Part shown: piece by piece, positions 31,959 to 41,705 of the stretch
Numbering within the stretch: position 1 is the stretch's first letter
How the letters are laid out: each line of letters opens with the position of its first letter
DNA from: UBA11524 sp964542315
GTDB lineage: Bacteria; Bacillota; Clostridia; Christensenellales; Aristaeellaceae
Direction: 5' to 3'
NCBI GenBank assembly: GCA_964542315.1
Contig: CAZIUA010000001.1
Coordinates: forward strand, 13,190 to 77,189
DNA: 64,000 nt
Program-made: the position numbers and the translations under genes
The notes under the pieces: model-generated
Seen by the model: only the letters and a program-made list of their open reading frames with translations
What the model was told of the DNA's origin: nothing
Database searches by the model: none

Positions 31959-33141
31959 CGGTCTTCACCAGCTTGCACAGGTAGAGCTTGCAGTCGTGGC
32001 CCTCGATGTGGGGGTTGAAGAAGTCGCTGACCGGGCCGATGTGTTCGCCGGTGAAGACGTCGGTCATGTCCAGGGCGACGCCGCTGGTCACGGGCAGACC
32101 CATATCCACGAATTCGCCATGGACTTCGGCGCCCTGATCGGCCAGGTTGGCATAGAAGAGGGCGAATTCATTGTCGGACAAGTGGCGCAGGAGGATCAGC
32201 GCGGTGTCCGGGATGTGCATCCAGGGATCCTCGCCGGGGCCGGGATCAGGATTGGACACGCACACGCTGTCCCGGCGGACGACATAGGGCGCGCGGCATT
32301 CTTCATCCTGGTTGATGCGCAGGAGGTGCTTGTTCTGCATCAGCTCCTTGTATTCCGGGGCGAGCTTGCGCAGGTCGGCACCCATCATCAGCGGCACGCC
32401 GCACAGGCACCACAGCGCGAACTGCAGCCGGTATTCCTCATAGGTGCAGATCTTGCCCAGCCCCACATTGCCCTGGCCGGCCATGCCGACGGTCAGCATA
32501 TCCATATCGTTGAAGCAGTAATTGCCGGACATGCACAGCTTGTCCAGCTGGCTCTTGACGATATCGGTGAAGGAGCGGTAGTTGTCGAAGATATCGCCGG
32601 TGGAGCGGTACATATGCGCACCGATCTGGCGCATCCAGGTGCCGGGATCCTGCTGGCCCCAGTTGCAGGCGGAGAAGAGGATCTCCCGTCCGGTGGCCTT
32701 GAGCGCCATGGACATGGTCAGGTAGCGCGCCTTGCAGTTGCCGGAGGAGGGGAAATTGCAGAAGTCGTACTTAAGGAAGTCCACGCCCCAGTCGGCGAAG
32801 GTCTGCGCGTCCACGAATTCATGGTCGTAGCTGGACGGATAACCGGCACAGGTGCGGGCGCCTGCGCAGGAATACATGCCGAATTTCAGCCCCTTGGAAT
32901 GGACGTAATCCGCCAGCGCCTTCATGCCATGGGGGAATTTTTCCGGGTCGGGGACGAGACGGCCGTCCGCGCCGCGCTGACGCAGGCTCCAGCAGTCGTC
33001 GATCACCAGGTATTCGTATCCGGCGTCGCGATAGCCTTCGTTCACCATGTAGTCTGCCATCTGGCGGATCAGCTCATCATTGATCTGCCAGCCGAAAGTG
33101 TTCCAGGAATTCCAGCCCATGGGCGGTGTGCGTGCGATCAT
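31951..33141 (-). CDS. GH27 alpha-galactosidase
   Basis: Removes alpha-1,6- or alpha-1,3-linked galactose. 396 residues with the GH27 TIM barrel first (TPPMGWNSWNTFGW, IDDCWSLRQRG, FGMYSCAGARTCAGYP), nucleophile Asp in FLKYDFCN (about 124), acid/base Asp in CFNDMDMLTVG (about 213), then a C-terminal beta-domain. No signal peptide, so it acts in the cytoplasm on imported oligosaccharides such as galactomannan or raffinose-type sugars. A plausible promoter TTGTAC-17-TATCTA lies upstream. Divergent from the arabinan operon with 357 bases between. Confidence 0.93.
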   Translation of the reverse strand: MIARTPPMGWNSWNTFGWQINDELIRQMADYMVNEGYRDAGYEYLVIDDCWSLRQRGADGRLVPDPEKFPHGMKALADYVHSKGLKFGMYSCAGARTCAGYPSSYDHEFVDAQTFADWGVDFLKYDFCNFPSSGNCKARYLTMSMALKATGREILFSACNWGQQDPGTWMRQIGAHMYRSTGDIFDNYRSFTDIVKSQLDKLCMSGNYCFNDMDMLTVGMAGQGNVGLGKICTYEEYRLQFALWCLCGVPLMMGADLRKLAPEYKELMQNKHLLRINQDEECRAPYVVRRDSVCVSNPDPGPGEDPWMHIPDTALILLRHLSDNEFALFYANLADQGAEVHGEFVDMGLPVTSGVALDMTDVFTGEHIGPVSDFFNPHIEGHDCKLYLCKLVKTDA

Positions 33142-33498
33142 TGCAGGGAAGCCTCCTTATTAATATGTACGAATAGATACTGATTGAAAGAATTCTGTAC
33201 AAAGTGCACTTTTCCTGCAAGGGCCTGCGGAAGTTTTTATCGACCGAAAACGATGATCGAAAACGGGCATCCGACGGTGTTAAATGAGAGGAAATCCGAA
33301 GCAAGCGCCCTTGCACACATTGTATGTGGACAATTGTGGGCAAAGTATGCGTAAAAAGTACAAAAAATGAAATGTTGCTTCCTTGACAAAAAGGCTGGGA
33401 TTGCGTATGATATTAATGGTTGTAAATTGTGCAAATTCACCGAAACCGAAGGAAAGAATCTGGCGGAAGTATTCCGGTGATTTTGAAGGAGAGTGCCT
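33142..33498. other. Divergent regulatory region, alpha-galactosidase and arabinan operon
   Basis: 357 bases without a gene. AT-richer than the surroundings. It holds the strong plus promoter at 33383-33411 and a weaker minus promoter. No recognised operator was found, and no regulator gene is adjacent. Confidence 0.6.
33383..33411 (+). promoter_or_regulatory. Promoter of the arabinan/dual-importer operon
   Basis: TTGACA, 17-base spacer, TATGAT, 88 bases before the first start codon. It is the only strong promoter seen before 47855, consistent with one long transcript. Confidence 0.75.
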
Positions 33499-34959
33499 AT
33501 GAGGAGCAAACGGATCGTTGTCTGCGTCCTGGCGCTGCTTTTGAGCCTGCCCGTTTTCGCCCATGCGGCGGAAGAGGCCGTGCCTAACAGCGCGCTGCCC
33601 ATGCCCAAATTCATGAAGAATGTGGCCGTTCATGACCCGTCCATCATCAAGGCGGATGACGGCTACTATTATATTTTCGGCTCCCACATGGCCGCGGCCA
33701 GGAGCGCCGACCTCATCGACTGGACGCTGATCTCCCGGGATGCGACCAATGGCGGCTGCACCCTGGTGAAAAACGTGCAGGAGGAAATGAAGGAAGGGCT
33801 TGCCTACGCTAAGTCGAACACCTTCTGGGCGCCGGATGTGGTGCAGCTGAACAACGGCACCTACGCCATGTATTACTGCATGTGCGAAGGCTCCTCGCCG
33901 CTGTCTGCGCTGGGCATCGCCTATGCGGAGAAGCCCGAAGGCCCCTATGTCAACCAGGGGCTGATCCTCAGATCCGGCTACGCGGGCTATAACGCCACGG
34001 TCTATCCCAATGCGGTGGATCCCTGCACCTTCTATGATCAGGATGGCCGCCTGTGGATGGTCTACGGCTCCTACTCCGGCGGCATCTACATCCTCGAGAT
34101 GGATGCGGAGACCGGCTTCCCCCTGGAGGGCCAGCTGAACAACGGCCTGGGCAAGAAGCTGCTGGGCGGCAACCATGCCCGCATCGAGGCCCCCTACATC
34201 ATGTACAGCCCGGACACGGAGTATTACTACCTGTTCCTGTCCTTCGGCGGTCTGAATGCGGATGACGGCTACAATATCCGCGTGTGCCGCTCCAAGACGC
34301 CCGACGGCCCCTATGAGGATGCGCTGGGTCAGAACATGATCCGCTGCGCCGGCCGTCCGGGGACGTTCTTCAACGATCCGGATTACGAATCCTATGGCGT
34401 GAAGCTCATGGGCGGCTATGAATTCCTGGCCGCTGAGGGCGACAAGAACAAGATCACCCTGGCCTACCGCAGCCCGGGTCACAACAGCGCCTATTATGAT
34501 GAAGAAACGGGCCGTTACTTTATCGTCTTCCATACCCGCTTTGCCAATTCCGGCGAGTCCTTCCAGGTGCGCGTGCACGAGATGTACATGAACGCCGAGG
34601 GCTGGCCGGTGGTGTCGCCGCTGCGCTATGCGGGTGAAATGCCCCAGCCGGTGGACGCGTCCCTGATGGACGGCCTCTACAAGGTGCTGCTGCATCAGCG
34701 GGACATCAACAAGGTCGAGCATGAGAGCGAGGAGATCACCCTCCATGCCGACGGCACCGTCACCGGCGCTTACACCGGCGAATGGGCCTGCACCGACGGT
34801 GTCAATGTGACCCTGACCCTTGACGGGCTGCAGTACACCGGCGTGATGCATACCGCGCTGGACGCGAGCCAGCGGAACTGGACGACCTGCATTTCCGCGC
34901 TGGATGGATCCGGCGCTGCGCTCTGGGCCACCCGGGCGTATAGCAACTACATCGACTGA
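33499..34959 (+). CDS. Secreted GH43 endo-arabinanase-like protein
   Basis: 486 residues; predicted to cut alpha-1,5-arabinan outside the cell. A signal peptide (VVCVLALLLSLPVFAHAAE) is followed by a five-bladed GH43 propeller (about 40-370) with VHDPSIIKADDGYYYIFGSH, SNTFWAPDVVQLNNGTYAMY, YPNAVDPCTFYDQDGRLWMV and HARIEAPYIMY (acid Glu in IEAP), and a C-terminal beta-barrel domain (about 385-486) as found in clostridial and Bacillus AbnB-type arabinanases. ATG 33499 follows GAAGGAGA. First gene of the operon, so it defines its probable theme: arabinan or arabinoxylan oligosaccharide uptake. Confidence 0.88.
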   Translation: MRSKRIVVCVLALLLSLPVFAHAAEEAVPNSALPMPKFMKNVAVHDPSIIKADDGYYYIFGSHMAAARSADLIDWTLISRDATNGGCTLVKNVQEEMKEGLAYAKSNTFWAPDVVQLNNGTYAMYYCMCEGSSPLSALGIAYAEKPEGPYVNQGLILRSGYAGYNATVYPNAVDPCTFYDQDGRLWMVYGSYSGGIYILEMDAETGFPLEGQLNNGLGKKLLGGNHARIEAPYIMYSPDTEYYYLFLSFGGLNADDGYNIRVCRSKTPDGPYEDALGQNMIRCAGRPGTFFNDPDYESYGVKLMGGYEFLAAEGDKNKITLAYRSPGHNSAYYDEETGRYFIVFHTRFANSGESFQVRVHEMYMNAEGWPVVSPLRYAGEMPQPVDASLMDGLYKVLLHQRDINKVEHESEEITLHADGTVTGAYTGEWACTDGVNVTLTLDGLQYTGVMHTALDASQRNWTTCISALDGSGAALWATRAYSNYID

Positions 34960-34967
34960 AGAATGGG

Positions 34968-37892
34968 GTGAATCGCTTGCGCACAAGGATCCTTGCTCTG
35001 GTCATGATGCTGCTGTGCATCTTCCCCTTCGCCCTGGCGGAGGATGGGGAAACGGTTCAAAAGATGGAAACGGTGGAGACGCTGTATACGGCGCTCGCCA
35101 AGACGTACACGCTGCCGGTCTATGCCGGTGAGGACGTGACCACTCAGACGGCACTGAGCCTGCCGCTGTATTCCGCCGGCGAGGTGACGGTGGCCGTTCC
35201 TGAGGACGCACAGTATGAGATCTGGCTGTCCTATGTCAACACCACCACGTCCACGCTGCCCACGGAAATGACCGTGACCATCGATGGGGAAGTCCGCTGC
35301 GCCGAAATGCAGCGCGTGAAGATGGACTCCCTGTGGGTGGATGACGGCATCTTCCCCACGGACCGTTACGGCAACGAGATCGCCACCACGCCCTATCAGG
35401 CGGAAGGCACGCTGGAAGCGGCCGTGTACGATTCCACCTACCGCACGGCGGAACCGCTGCTGTTCGAGCTGACCGCCGGCACCCATGTGCTGAAGTTCTC
35501 CGTGCAGGATGGCGGCCTGGATCTTTATGCCGTGACGCTTAAGGCGCCCGTTCAGGTGTCGGAAAAGCAGACCGGCGATGCATCCGGCGAGGCCATCATC
35601 GTCATTGAGGCTGAGCAGATCGCCTCGCGCAACGAATCCTCCATCCGCGGTGCGGGTGAGTTCAATGCGCGCCTGTCCCCCTATTCCAACGAGACCCGCA
35701 AGGTGAACTTCCTCGACGGCGCGTCCTTCGATGAGGCGGGCGACATGGTCACCTGGAACTTCACCGTGGAGGAAAGCGGCTGGTACTACCTCGGCGCGTA
35801 CTATCGCCAGAGCGCCCGCGCGGATTTTCCCACCTATGTGGATGTCTATGTGGATGGCGCGATCCCCCATGCCGGTGCGCAGCGCGTGGCGTTTGACTAC
35901 ACCACCAGCTTCAAGACCATGCAGGCCAAGGCAGGGGAGGAGCCGCTGACCCTCTATCTGGAAAAGGGCGAGCACACCCTGTCCTTCTGCATCAATGCGG
36001 CGCACCTGACGCCCATTTACGAGACCATCGACGAGTTGCTGACGGAGATCAATGTGCTCTCCAACGACGTCAAGTCCCTCATGGGCGGCGCGACGGCGGA
36101 TGCATACCGCTCCTACAACATGCTCAAGAATTTCCCTGACCTGGTGGAACGCCTGCAGGGCTGGGCCAAGCAGTGCTCCGACAGCGTCGAATATTCCAAG
36201 CAGTTCTCTGCCAATGATTCCGGTGCGGCCTTCTCCTCCATGACCCTGAGCGCCGATCAGCTCAGCCGTCTGGCCGAGGAACCCGAAAACCTGCCGCGCC
36301 GTATGTCTGAGTTCTCCACCGGCTCCAACTCTGCGGCGCGTATGCTCGCCCAGCAGCTGACCGATATGGCGAACAACGACCTGTCCATCGACCAGATCTA
36401 CCTCTATCAGGCGGATGCCAAGCTGCCCAAGAAGGCGAACTGGCTCCAGAGCACCTGGGCCGGTGTGGAACGCTTCTTCACCTCCTTCGTGAAGGAAGAC
36501 TATTCCGCCAGCGCCGCCACGGAATCCACCTGGGTGGATGACAATGGCGTGGAGCAGCCCGTCATCCAGGTGTGGATGGGCCGCAGCCGTCAGTATGTCG
36601 AGACGCTGCAGAACATGATCGACACCCAGTTCACCCCTGCGACCGGCATCAAGGTCAACCTGTCTCTGATGCCCGACGCGAACAAGCTCGTCCTGGCCAA
36701 CGCCGCCGGCACTGCGCCCGATGTGGTGCTGAGCCTGCAGTACGTCGTGCCGTCCTACCTGAACATCCGCGGCGCGCTGTATGACCTGACGCAGTTCGAG
36801 GACTTCGGCGAGGTCGCCCAGCGCTTCTCCACCGGCCTGTTCATCCCCTACACCCTCAAGGACGGCGTGTATGCCATGCCTGAGACGGTGAACTTCTGGG
36901 TCATGTTCTACCGCAAGGACATCCTGGAATCCCTGCAGATCGAAGTGCCTGATTCCATGGATGAGGTCAAGCTCATCCTGCCCGAATTGCAGCGCCGCTC
37001 GATGAATTTCTACTTCCCCACGGCAGGTATGGTTGGCACGAAGGTCTTCCCCGGCACGCTGCCGCTGATCCTGCAGTCCGGCGGTTCCATCTATGACACC
37101 ACCATCGGCGATACCACTCTGGACAGCGAGGTCTCCCTGACGGGCTTCCGCGAGCTGACCGAGCTGTTCACGGTGTACAACATGCCCATCGACGTGCCTT
37201 CGCCCGGCTTCTATCAGCAGTTCCGCGACGGCACGCTGCCCATCGGCGTGGCGGATCTGTCCACGTACAACCTGCTGCTCAATGCCGCGCCCGAACTGGA
37301 CGGCCTGTGGGACATCGCGCTGTTCCCCGGCCTGACGGACGAAAACGGCGAGGTGCAGCGCTGGACCACTGGCGGTGCGGAGACCATGGCCATCATGTCC
37401 GCGGCGGAAAAGCATGACCGCCTGGACGAGAGCTGGACCTTCCTGAAGTGGTGGTCCTCTGCTGAGGTGCAGAGCCAGTTCGGCAACCTGCTTCAGTCCA
37501 CCTATGGTTCCGAGTACATCTGGCCCACCGCGAACATGGAGGCCTTCGCCGAGCTGCCCCTGCGCAGCGCGCATAAGAAGGTCATCATCGAGCAGATGGA
37601 GTGGATGACCGAGGCGCCCTGGGTGCTGGGTACCTACATGCTGGAACGCGAACTCTCCAACGCTTTCATCTCCGTCACGGCGGACGGCGTCGAAGCTCGC
37701 CGCGCGATGGATACCGCGGTGAAGCGCATCAACCGTGAGACCTACCGCAAGCTGGAGGAGTTCGGCTATTACAAGGACGGCGTGATGCTGGAGGAATTCC
37801 CCACGCCCACGGCTGATGTCGTCCAGAACATCATCGATGCGTGGAATGCCGCGCATCCCACCACACAAGCAGAGGAGGGTGCAGCCAAGTGA
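34968..37892 (+). CDS. Very large sugar-binding protein with N-terminal carbohydrate-binding-like domains
   Basis: 974 residues, about twice the length of a usual type 1 solute-binding protein. A signal peptide (RILALVMMLLCIFPFALAED) is followed by a beta-rich domain (about 45-200), a second beta-sandwich starting IVIEAEQIASRNESS (about 207-345) that resembles CBM6/35-like modules, a helical spacer (about 350-520), then the binding-protein fold (about 530-950; IQVWMGRSRQYVETLQNMID, APDVVLSLQY, GVYAMPETVNFWVMFYRKD). No lipobox; the signal region may stay as an anchor. The start is GTG 34968, with TTG 34977 as alternative. It overlaps the next gene by 4 bases. It probably captures long arabino-oligosaccharides for the adjacent permeases. 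Confidence 0.82.
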   Translation: MNRLRTRILALVMMLLCIFPFALAEDGETVQKMETVETLYTALAKTYTLPVYAGEDVTTQTALSLPLYSAGEVTVAVPEDAQYEIWLSYVNTTTSTLPTEMTVTIDGEVRCAEMQRVKMDSLWVDDGIFPTDRYGNEIATTPYQAEGTLEAAVYDSTYRTAEPLLFELTAGTHVLKFSVQDGGLDLYAVTLKAPVQVSEKQTGDASGEAIIVIEAEQIASRNESSIRGAGEFNARLSPYSNETRKVNFLDGASFDEAGDMVTWNFTVEESGWYYLGAYYRQSARADFPTYVDVYVDGAIPHAGAQRVAFDYTTSFKTMQAKAGEEPLTLYLEKGEHTLSFCINAAHLTPIYETIDELLTEINVLSNDVKSLMGGATADAYRSYNMLKNFPDLVERLQGWAKQCSDSVEYSKQFSANDSGAAFSSMTLSADQLSRLAEEPENLPRRMSEFSTGSNSAARMLAQQLTDMANNDLSIDQIYLYQADAKLPKKANWLQSTWAGVERFFTSFVKEDYSASAATESTWVDDNGVEQPVIQVWMGRSRQYVETLQNMIDTQFTPATGIKVNLSLMPDANKLVLANAAGTAPDVVLSLQYVVPSYLNIRGALYDLTQFEDFGEVAQRFSTGLFIPYTLKDGVYAMPETVNFWVMFYRKDILESLQIEVPDSMDEVKLILPELQRRSMNFYFPTAGMVGTKVFPGTLPLILQSGGSIYDTTIGDTTLDSEVSLTGFRELTELFTVYNMPIDVPSPGFYQQFRDGTLPIGVADLSTYNLLLNAAPELDGLWDIALFPGLTDENGEVQRWTTGGAETMAIMSAAEKHDRLDESWTFLKWWSSAEVQSQFGNLLQSTYGSEYIWPTANMEAFAELPLRSAHKKVIIEQMEWMTEAPWVLGTYMLERELSNAFISVTADGVEARRAMDTAVKRINRETYRKLEEFGYYKDGVMLEEFPTPTADVVQNIIDAWNAAHPTTQAEEGAAK

Positions 37893-38773
37893 TCACCGAT
37901 AAGAAAACGCCGTATCTGTTCCTCCTGCCGTATCTGCTGCTGTTTACGGTGTTCATCATCATCCCCACGGGCATGGCGGTCATGCTGTCCTTCACCAACT
38001 ACAACGCGGTGCAGACGCCTGAATTCGTCGGCCTGACGAACTACATCAACCTCCTGACGCAGGATACCATCTTCCTGCAGTACGTCCTGCCCAACACGCT
38101 GGTGTTCTCCATCATCGTGGGCGTTGGCGGATACCTTCTCAGCTTCGTGCTGGCCTGGTCCCTTTCGCAGCTGTCGAAGGGCCCCCGCACGGTGCTGGCG
38201 CTGATCCTCTATTCGCCCTCCATGACCGCCGGCGTGGCCATGTCCGTGGTGTGGCGCACCGTTTTCCTGGGCAACCAGAGCGGCATCGCCAACTATGCGC
38301 TGACGGCGCTGGGCATCATCAATGAGCCGATCCTCTGGCTGTCCAACGCCACCTACATCCTGCCCATCGTCATCATCGTGGCGCTGTGGTCGTCCATGGG
38401 CGTTGGCTTCCTGGCGATGCTGGCCGGTCTGCTGAATGTCAGCCCTGAGCTGTATGAGGCGGGCGCCATCGATGGCATCAAGAACCGCTTCCAGGAGGTC
38501 GTCTACATCACCATCCCCTCCATGAAGCCCCAGATGCTCTTCGGCGCGGTCATGGCTGTGACCAACGCCTTCCAGCAGGGCTCCATCGGCGTGATGCTGA
38601 CCGGCTCCAACCCCACCCCCCAGTACGCCGCACAGCTGATGGTCAACCATGTTGAGGATTATGGCTTCACCCGCTATGAGATGGGCTATGCCGCTGCGGT
38701 CTCCGTGGCGCTGCTGGCGCTGATCTACGCCTTCTCCTTCGTGGCCCGCAAGCTCTTTGAAGAAAAGGATTAA
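37889..38773 (+). CDS. Sugar ABC transporter permease (MalF-type), importer 1
   Basis: 294 residues, six predicted membrane helices starting YLFLLPYLLLFTVFIIIPTG. The cytoplasmic EAA loop reads LYEAGAIDGIKNRFQEVVYI, the contact site for the ATPase. GTG 37889 is chosen: it overlaps the previous stop (GTGA) and has AGGAGGGTG 8 bases upstream. Pairs with the next permease. No ATPase gene is present in the operon, so a shared MsmX/UgpC-type ATPase elsewhere must energise it. Confidence 0.92.
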   Translation: MITDKKTPYLFLLPYLLLFTVFIIIPTGMAVMLSFTNYNAVQTPEFVGLTNYINLLTQDTIFLQYVLPNTLVFSIIVGVGGYLLSFVLAWSLSQLSKGPRTVLALILYSPSMTAGVAMSVVWRTVFLGNQSGIANYALTALGIINEPILWLSNATYILPIVIIVALWSSMGVGFLAMLAGLLNVSPELYEAGAIDGIKNRFQEVVYITIPSMKPQMLFGAVMAVTNAFQQGSIGVMLTGSNPTPQYAAQLMVNHVEDYGFTRYEMGYAAAVSVALLALIYAFSFVARKLFEEKD

Positions 38774-38789
38774 GAAAGGAGGGAATCCC

Positions 38790-39656
38790 GTGGCAGTTGG
38801 CGGAACCAAGGTCAATCCGAGTAAGTTTGAAAAGTCCCAGATCCCGCTGTATTTGTACCTGCTGCCCCTGGCAGTGGTGATGGGCGCGCCAATCGTGTAC
38901 ATCGTGTGCCATGCCTTCAAGCCCATGGACGAGCTGTTCGCATTCCCGCCGAAGTTCATCGTGTCCCATCCGTCCACGATCAACTTCACGAACCTTTTCC
39001 AACAGGCTGCAGGTTCGACTGTGCCCTTCTCCCGCTATGTGTTCAACTCCCTGGTGGTGACGGTGGCGGTGGTCGTGCTGTCCATCCTCATTTCCACCAT
39101 GGCCGCCTTTGCGCTGAGCAAGATGAAGTTCAAGCTCAAGGGCCCGATGATGGAGATCAACAACCTGGCGCTGATGTTCGTGGCGACGGCGGTCGTCATC
39201 CCGCGCTACCTGACCATCTCGGCCATCGGCATCCTGGATACCTGGTTTGCACACATCCTGCCCCTGATCGCCATGCCCGTCTGCCTGTTTCTGATCAAGC
39301 AGTTCATGGATCAGGTGCCGGACTCCCTGCTGGAGGCCGCGCAGCTGGAAGGCGCCGGTTCCTTCACCATCTACCTCAAGATCATCCTGCCCATGGTGAA
39401 GCCCGCGATCGCCACCGGCGCGATCCTGTCCTTCCAGCAGGTGTGGAACAACACCGAGACCTCCAACCTGTTCACCTCGACGGAAAGCATCCGCACGCTG
39501 GCGTTCTACATGAACACCCTCTCCGGCGTGGGTACGGTGCAGGGCCAGGGCATGGCGGCCGCTGCGGCGTTGATCATGTTCGTGCCCAACCTGGTGCTGT
39601 TCATCATCAGCCAGAGCTCGGTCATGAATACCATGGCGCACTCCGGCCTGAAGTAA
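38790..39656 (+). CDS. Carbohydrate ABC transporter permease (MalG-type), importer 1
   Basis: 288 residues, six predicted helices (LYLLPLAVVMGAPIVYIVCH first). EAA loop: LLEAAQLEGAGSFTIYLKII. GTG 38790 is preferred over TTG 38757 because AAAGGAGGG lies 6 bases before it. Heterodimer partner of the preceding permease; the big binding protein at 34968 is the likely ligand receptor. Confidence 0.92.
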   Translation: MAVGGTKVNPSKFEKSQIPLYLYLLPLAVVMGAPIVYIVCHAFKPMDELFAFPPKFIVSHPSTINFTNLFQQAAGSTVPFSRYVFNSLVVTVAVVVLSILISTMAAFALSKMKFKLKGPMMEINNLALMFVATAVVIPRYLTISAIGILDTWFAHILPLIAMPVCLFLIKQFMDQVPDSLLEAAQLEGAGSFTIYLKIILPMVKPAIATGAILSFQQVWNNTETSNLFTSTESIRTLAFYMNTLSGVGTVQGQGMAAAAALIMFVPNLVLFIISQSSVMNTMAHSGLK

Positions 39657-39662
39657 AGGAGG

Positions 39663-41705
39663 ATGAAGATGAAGAAATTTGCAGTATGGCTGCTTCTGCT
39701 CCTCCTGTTGACTTCCTGCCTGACTGCGCAGGCGGCAACGCCCTTCCGCACCTATACCCAGGGCACGGATAACAACCTGGTGGAAACGCAAACGGCCTAT
39801 GAGCCCGTCCGCACGATGATCCGCTTCGGCGATGAGACCCTCAAAATGCCCCAGGATATGCGCATGGGCCCCGATGGCAATCTTTACATCGCCGATAACG
39901 GCAACAAGCGCATCCTCGTCATCGACACCGAGGGCAATTTCATCCGCGAGATCGTGGACAAGAAGAACATGAAGAGCCCCATGGGCGTCTTCGTGGATGA
40001 TGACCTGAATGTCTACGTCGCGGACGAAAAGGCGCGCTCCGTGCTGGTGTATGACAAGAACGGCAAGTTCGTCATGGAGTACGAAAAGCCGACCCACCAG
40101 CTTTTCGGCGATACTGCGCCCTATGTCCCCCAGAAGGTCGTGCTGGATAAGCGCGGCAACCTCTACATCGTCTCCAAGGGCAACACGAACGGCATCGTTC
40201 AGATCAGCCCCGTGGGCGGCGGCGAATTTCTCGGCTACTACGGCCCGAACTCGTCCCGCATTTCCCTGCTGACCCATATGCGCCGCTTCATCTTCGGTGA
40301 GAATTCCTCCGCCGTGGGTGATATCGTCCCGATCTCCGTCAAGAACCTGACTATCGATCAGAAGGGCATGGTCTACACCGTGACCGAGGCCGGGGACGAG
40401 AGCAGCCTGCGCCGCCTGAACGTGGCCGGCAAGTCCACCATGACTCCTGAATGGTGGATCGAACTGAACAGCGCCGTGGCGGTCAACTCGTCCAACTCCA
40501 TCTTCACGGCCAATGCCAATGGCTACATCATGGAGTACACCGCCGAGGGCGATCTGCTCTTCATGTTCGGCACGAACGACACCCAGAGCGAGCAGCGCAT
40601 CGGCATGTTCAAGTCCGTCACGGGGCTGGTGGTCACGGATGACTACACCATCTACGTCCTGGATGCGAACCTGAACAGCATCCAGGTGCTCAAGCCCACC
40701 GAGTTCACCGACCTGGTGCATCAGGCCTTCACCCTGTTCCAGGAGGGCAAGTACGCCGAGTCGAAGACCCCGTGGACGGAAGTGCTCCGCATGAACTCCC
40801 TGTTCACCTATGCCTCCACCGGTCTGGGTGAGGCGCTCTACCGCGAGGGCCATTACGAGGAGGCCATGGAGGCCTTCCGCAATGGCGGCTATCGCCAGGG
40901 CTATTCCGATGCCTGGTGGGAGCAGCGCTCCAACCTGCTGCACAGCAACATGGCCACTGTGATCTATGTGGCGGCGGCAGTCATCGTGCTGTGGGTGGTG
41001 CTGAAGAAGCTGGACAAGAAGTTCCGCATCTTCAACCCGCTGCGCTTTGTGAAGGAGAAGATCGGCACTATCAGCATCGTCCGCCAGGTCGGCTGGAGCA
41101 CCATGATGCTCCGCAACCCCTACGATGCCTGCTACGGCATCAAGCGCGAGAAGCGTGCCGGCTGGCTGAGCGCCTTCATCATGCTGGCAGCCTTCTTCGT
41201 GCTGTATGTGCTCAACAAGTATTTCGCCGGCTTCCTGTTCAAGACCATGCCGGACGGCTACTACGAGCTGATCAATGACTTCCTGATCATCGGCGGCGCC
41301 TTCCTGCTGCTGACCATCTGCTGCTATCTGGTCTGCACCATCACTGATGGTGAGGCGCGCTTCCGCGATATCTTCATCAGCGCGGCGTATGCCCTCATCC
41401 CCATGATCGTGTTCCTGCCCATCAAGCTGGTGCTGACCAATGTGCTGACCTACAACGAGGAGTTCTTCATCACCCTGATCGATGTGGTCTCCATCGGCTG
41501 GACGGCACTTCTGATCGTGCTGATGCTGATGTATCAGAACGACTATACCCTCAAGCAGACCTTCAAGACCATCTTCCTGACGCTGTTCTGCGTGCTGGTC
41601 GTGGTGGCGCTGATCGTCGTGCTGTACATGCTGATCAGTCAGCTGGTGGACTTCATCGTGTCCATCTACGGAGAGGTGGTGTATCGCTTTGTCAAGAAAG
41701 TTTAA
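39663..41705 (+). CDS. Secreted NHL-propeller protein fused to a Yip1 membrane domain
   Basis: 680 residues. Domains in order: signal peptide (WLLLLLLLTSCLTAQA); NHL-type beta-propeller (about 50-345; repeats such as MPQDMRMGPDGNLYIADNGN and SPMGVFVDDDLNVYVADE); a short TPR-like helical pair (about 350-420; AFTLFQEGKYAESKTPWTEV, EALYREGHYEEAMEAFRNGG); one membrane helix (about 434-452); and a C-terminal Yip1-family domain with about five helices (about 490-680). The propeller would face outside, joined to a multi-span core. It could sense or scaffold oligosaccharide complexes for the importers. Overlaps the next gene by 17 bases. Function unknown; placement between two importers is the main clue. 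Confidence 0.85.
   Translation: MKMKKFAVWLLLLLLLTSCLTAQAATPFRTYTQGTDNNLVETQTAYEPVRTMIRFGDETLKMPQDMRMGPDGNLYIADNGNKRILVIDTEGNFIREIVDKKNMKSPMGVFVDDDLNVYVADEKARSVLVYDKNGKFVMEYEKPTHQLFGDTAPYVPQKVVLDKRGNLYIVSKGNTNGIVQISPVGGGEFLGYYGPNSSRISLLTHMRRFIFGENSSAVGDIVPISVKNLTIDQKGMVYTVTEAGDESSLRRLNVAGKSTMTPEWWIELNSAVAVNSSNSIFTANANGYIMEYTAEGDLLFMFGTNDTQSEQRIGMFKSVTGLVVTDDYTIYVLDANLNSIQVLKPTEFTDLVHQAFTLFQEGKYAESKTPWTEVLRMNSLFTYASTGLGEALYREGHYEEAMEAFRNGGYRQGYSDAWWEQRSNLLHSNMATVIYVAAAVIVLWVVLKKLDKKFRIFNPLRFVKEKIGTISIVRQVGWSTMMLRNPYDACYGIKREKRAGWLSAFIMLAAFFVLYVLNKYFAGFLFKTMPDGYYELINDFLIIGGAFLLLTICCYLVCTITDGEARFRDIFISAAYALIPMIVFLPIKLVLTNVLTYNEEFFITLIDVVSIGWTALLIVLMLMYQNDYTLKQTFKTIFLTLFCVLVVVALIVVLYMLISQLVDFIVSIYGEVVYRFVKKV

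Noticed and set aside
34947..37868. 973-codon minus-strand open frame opposite the large binding protein
   Set aside because: Same codon-mirror effect; the plus-strand gene has signal peptide and binding-protein fold.
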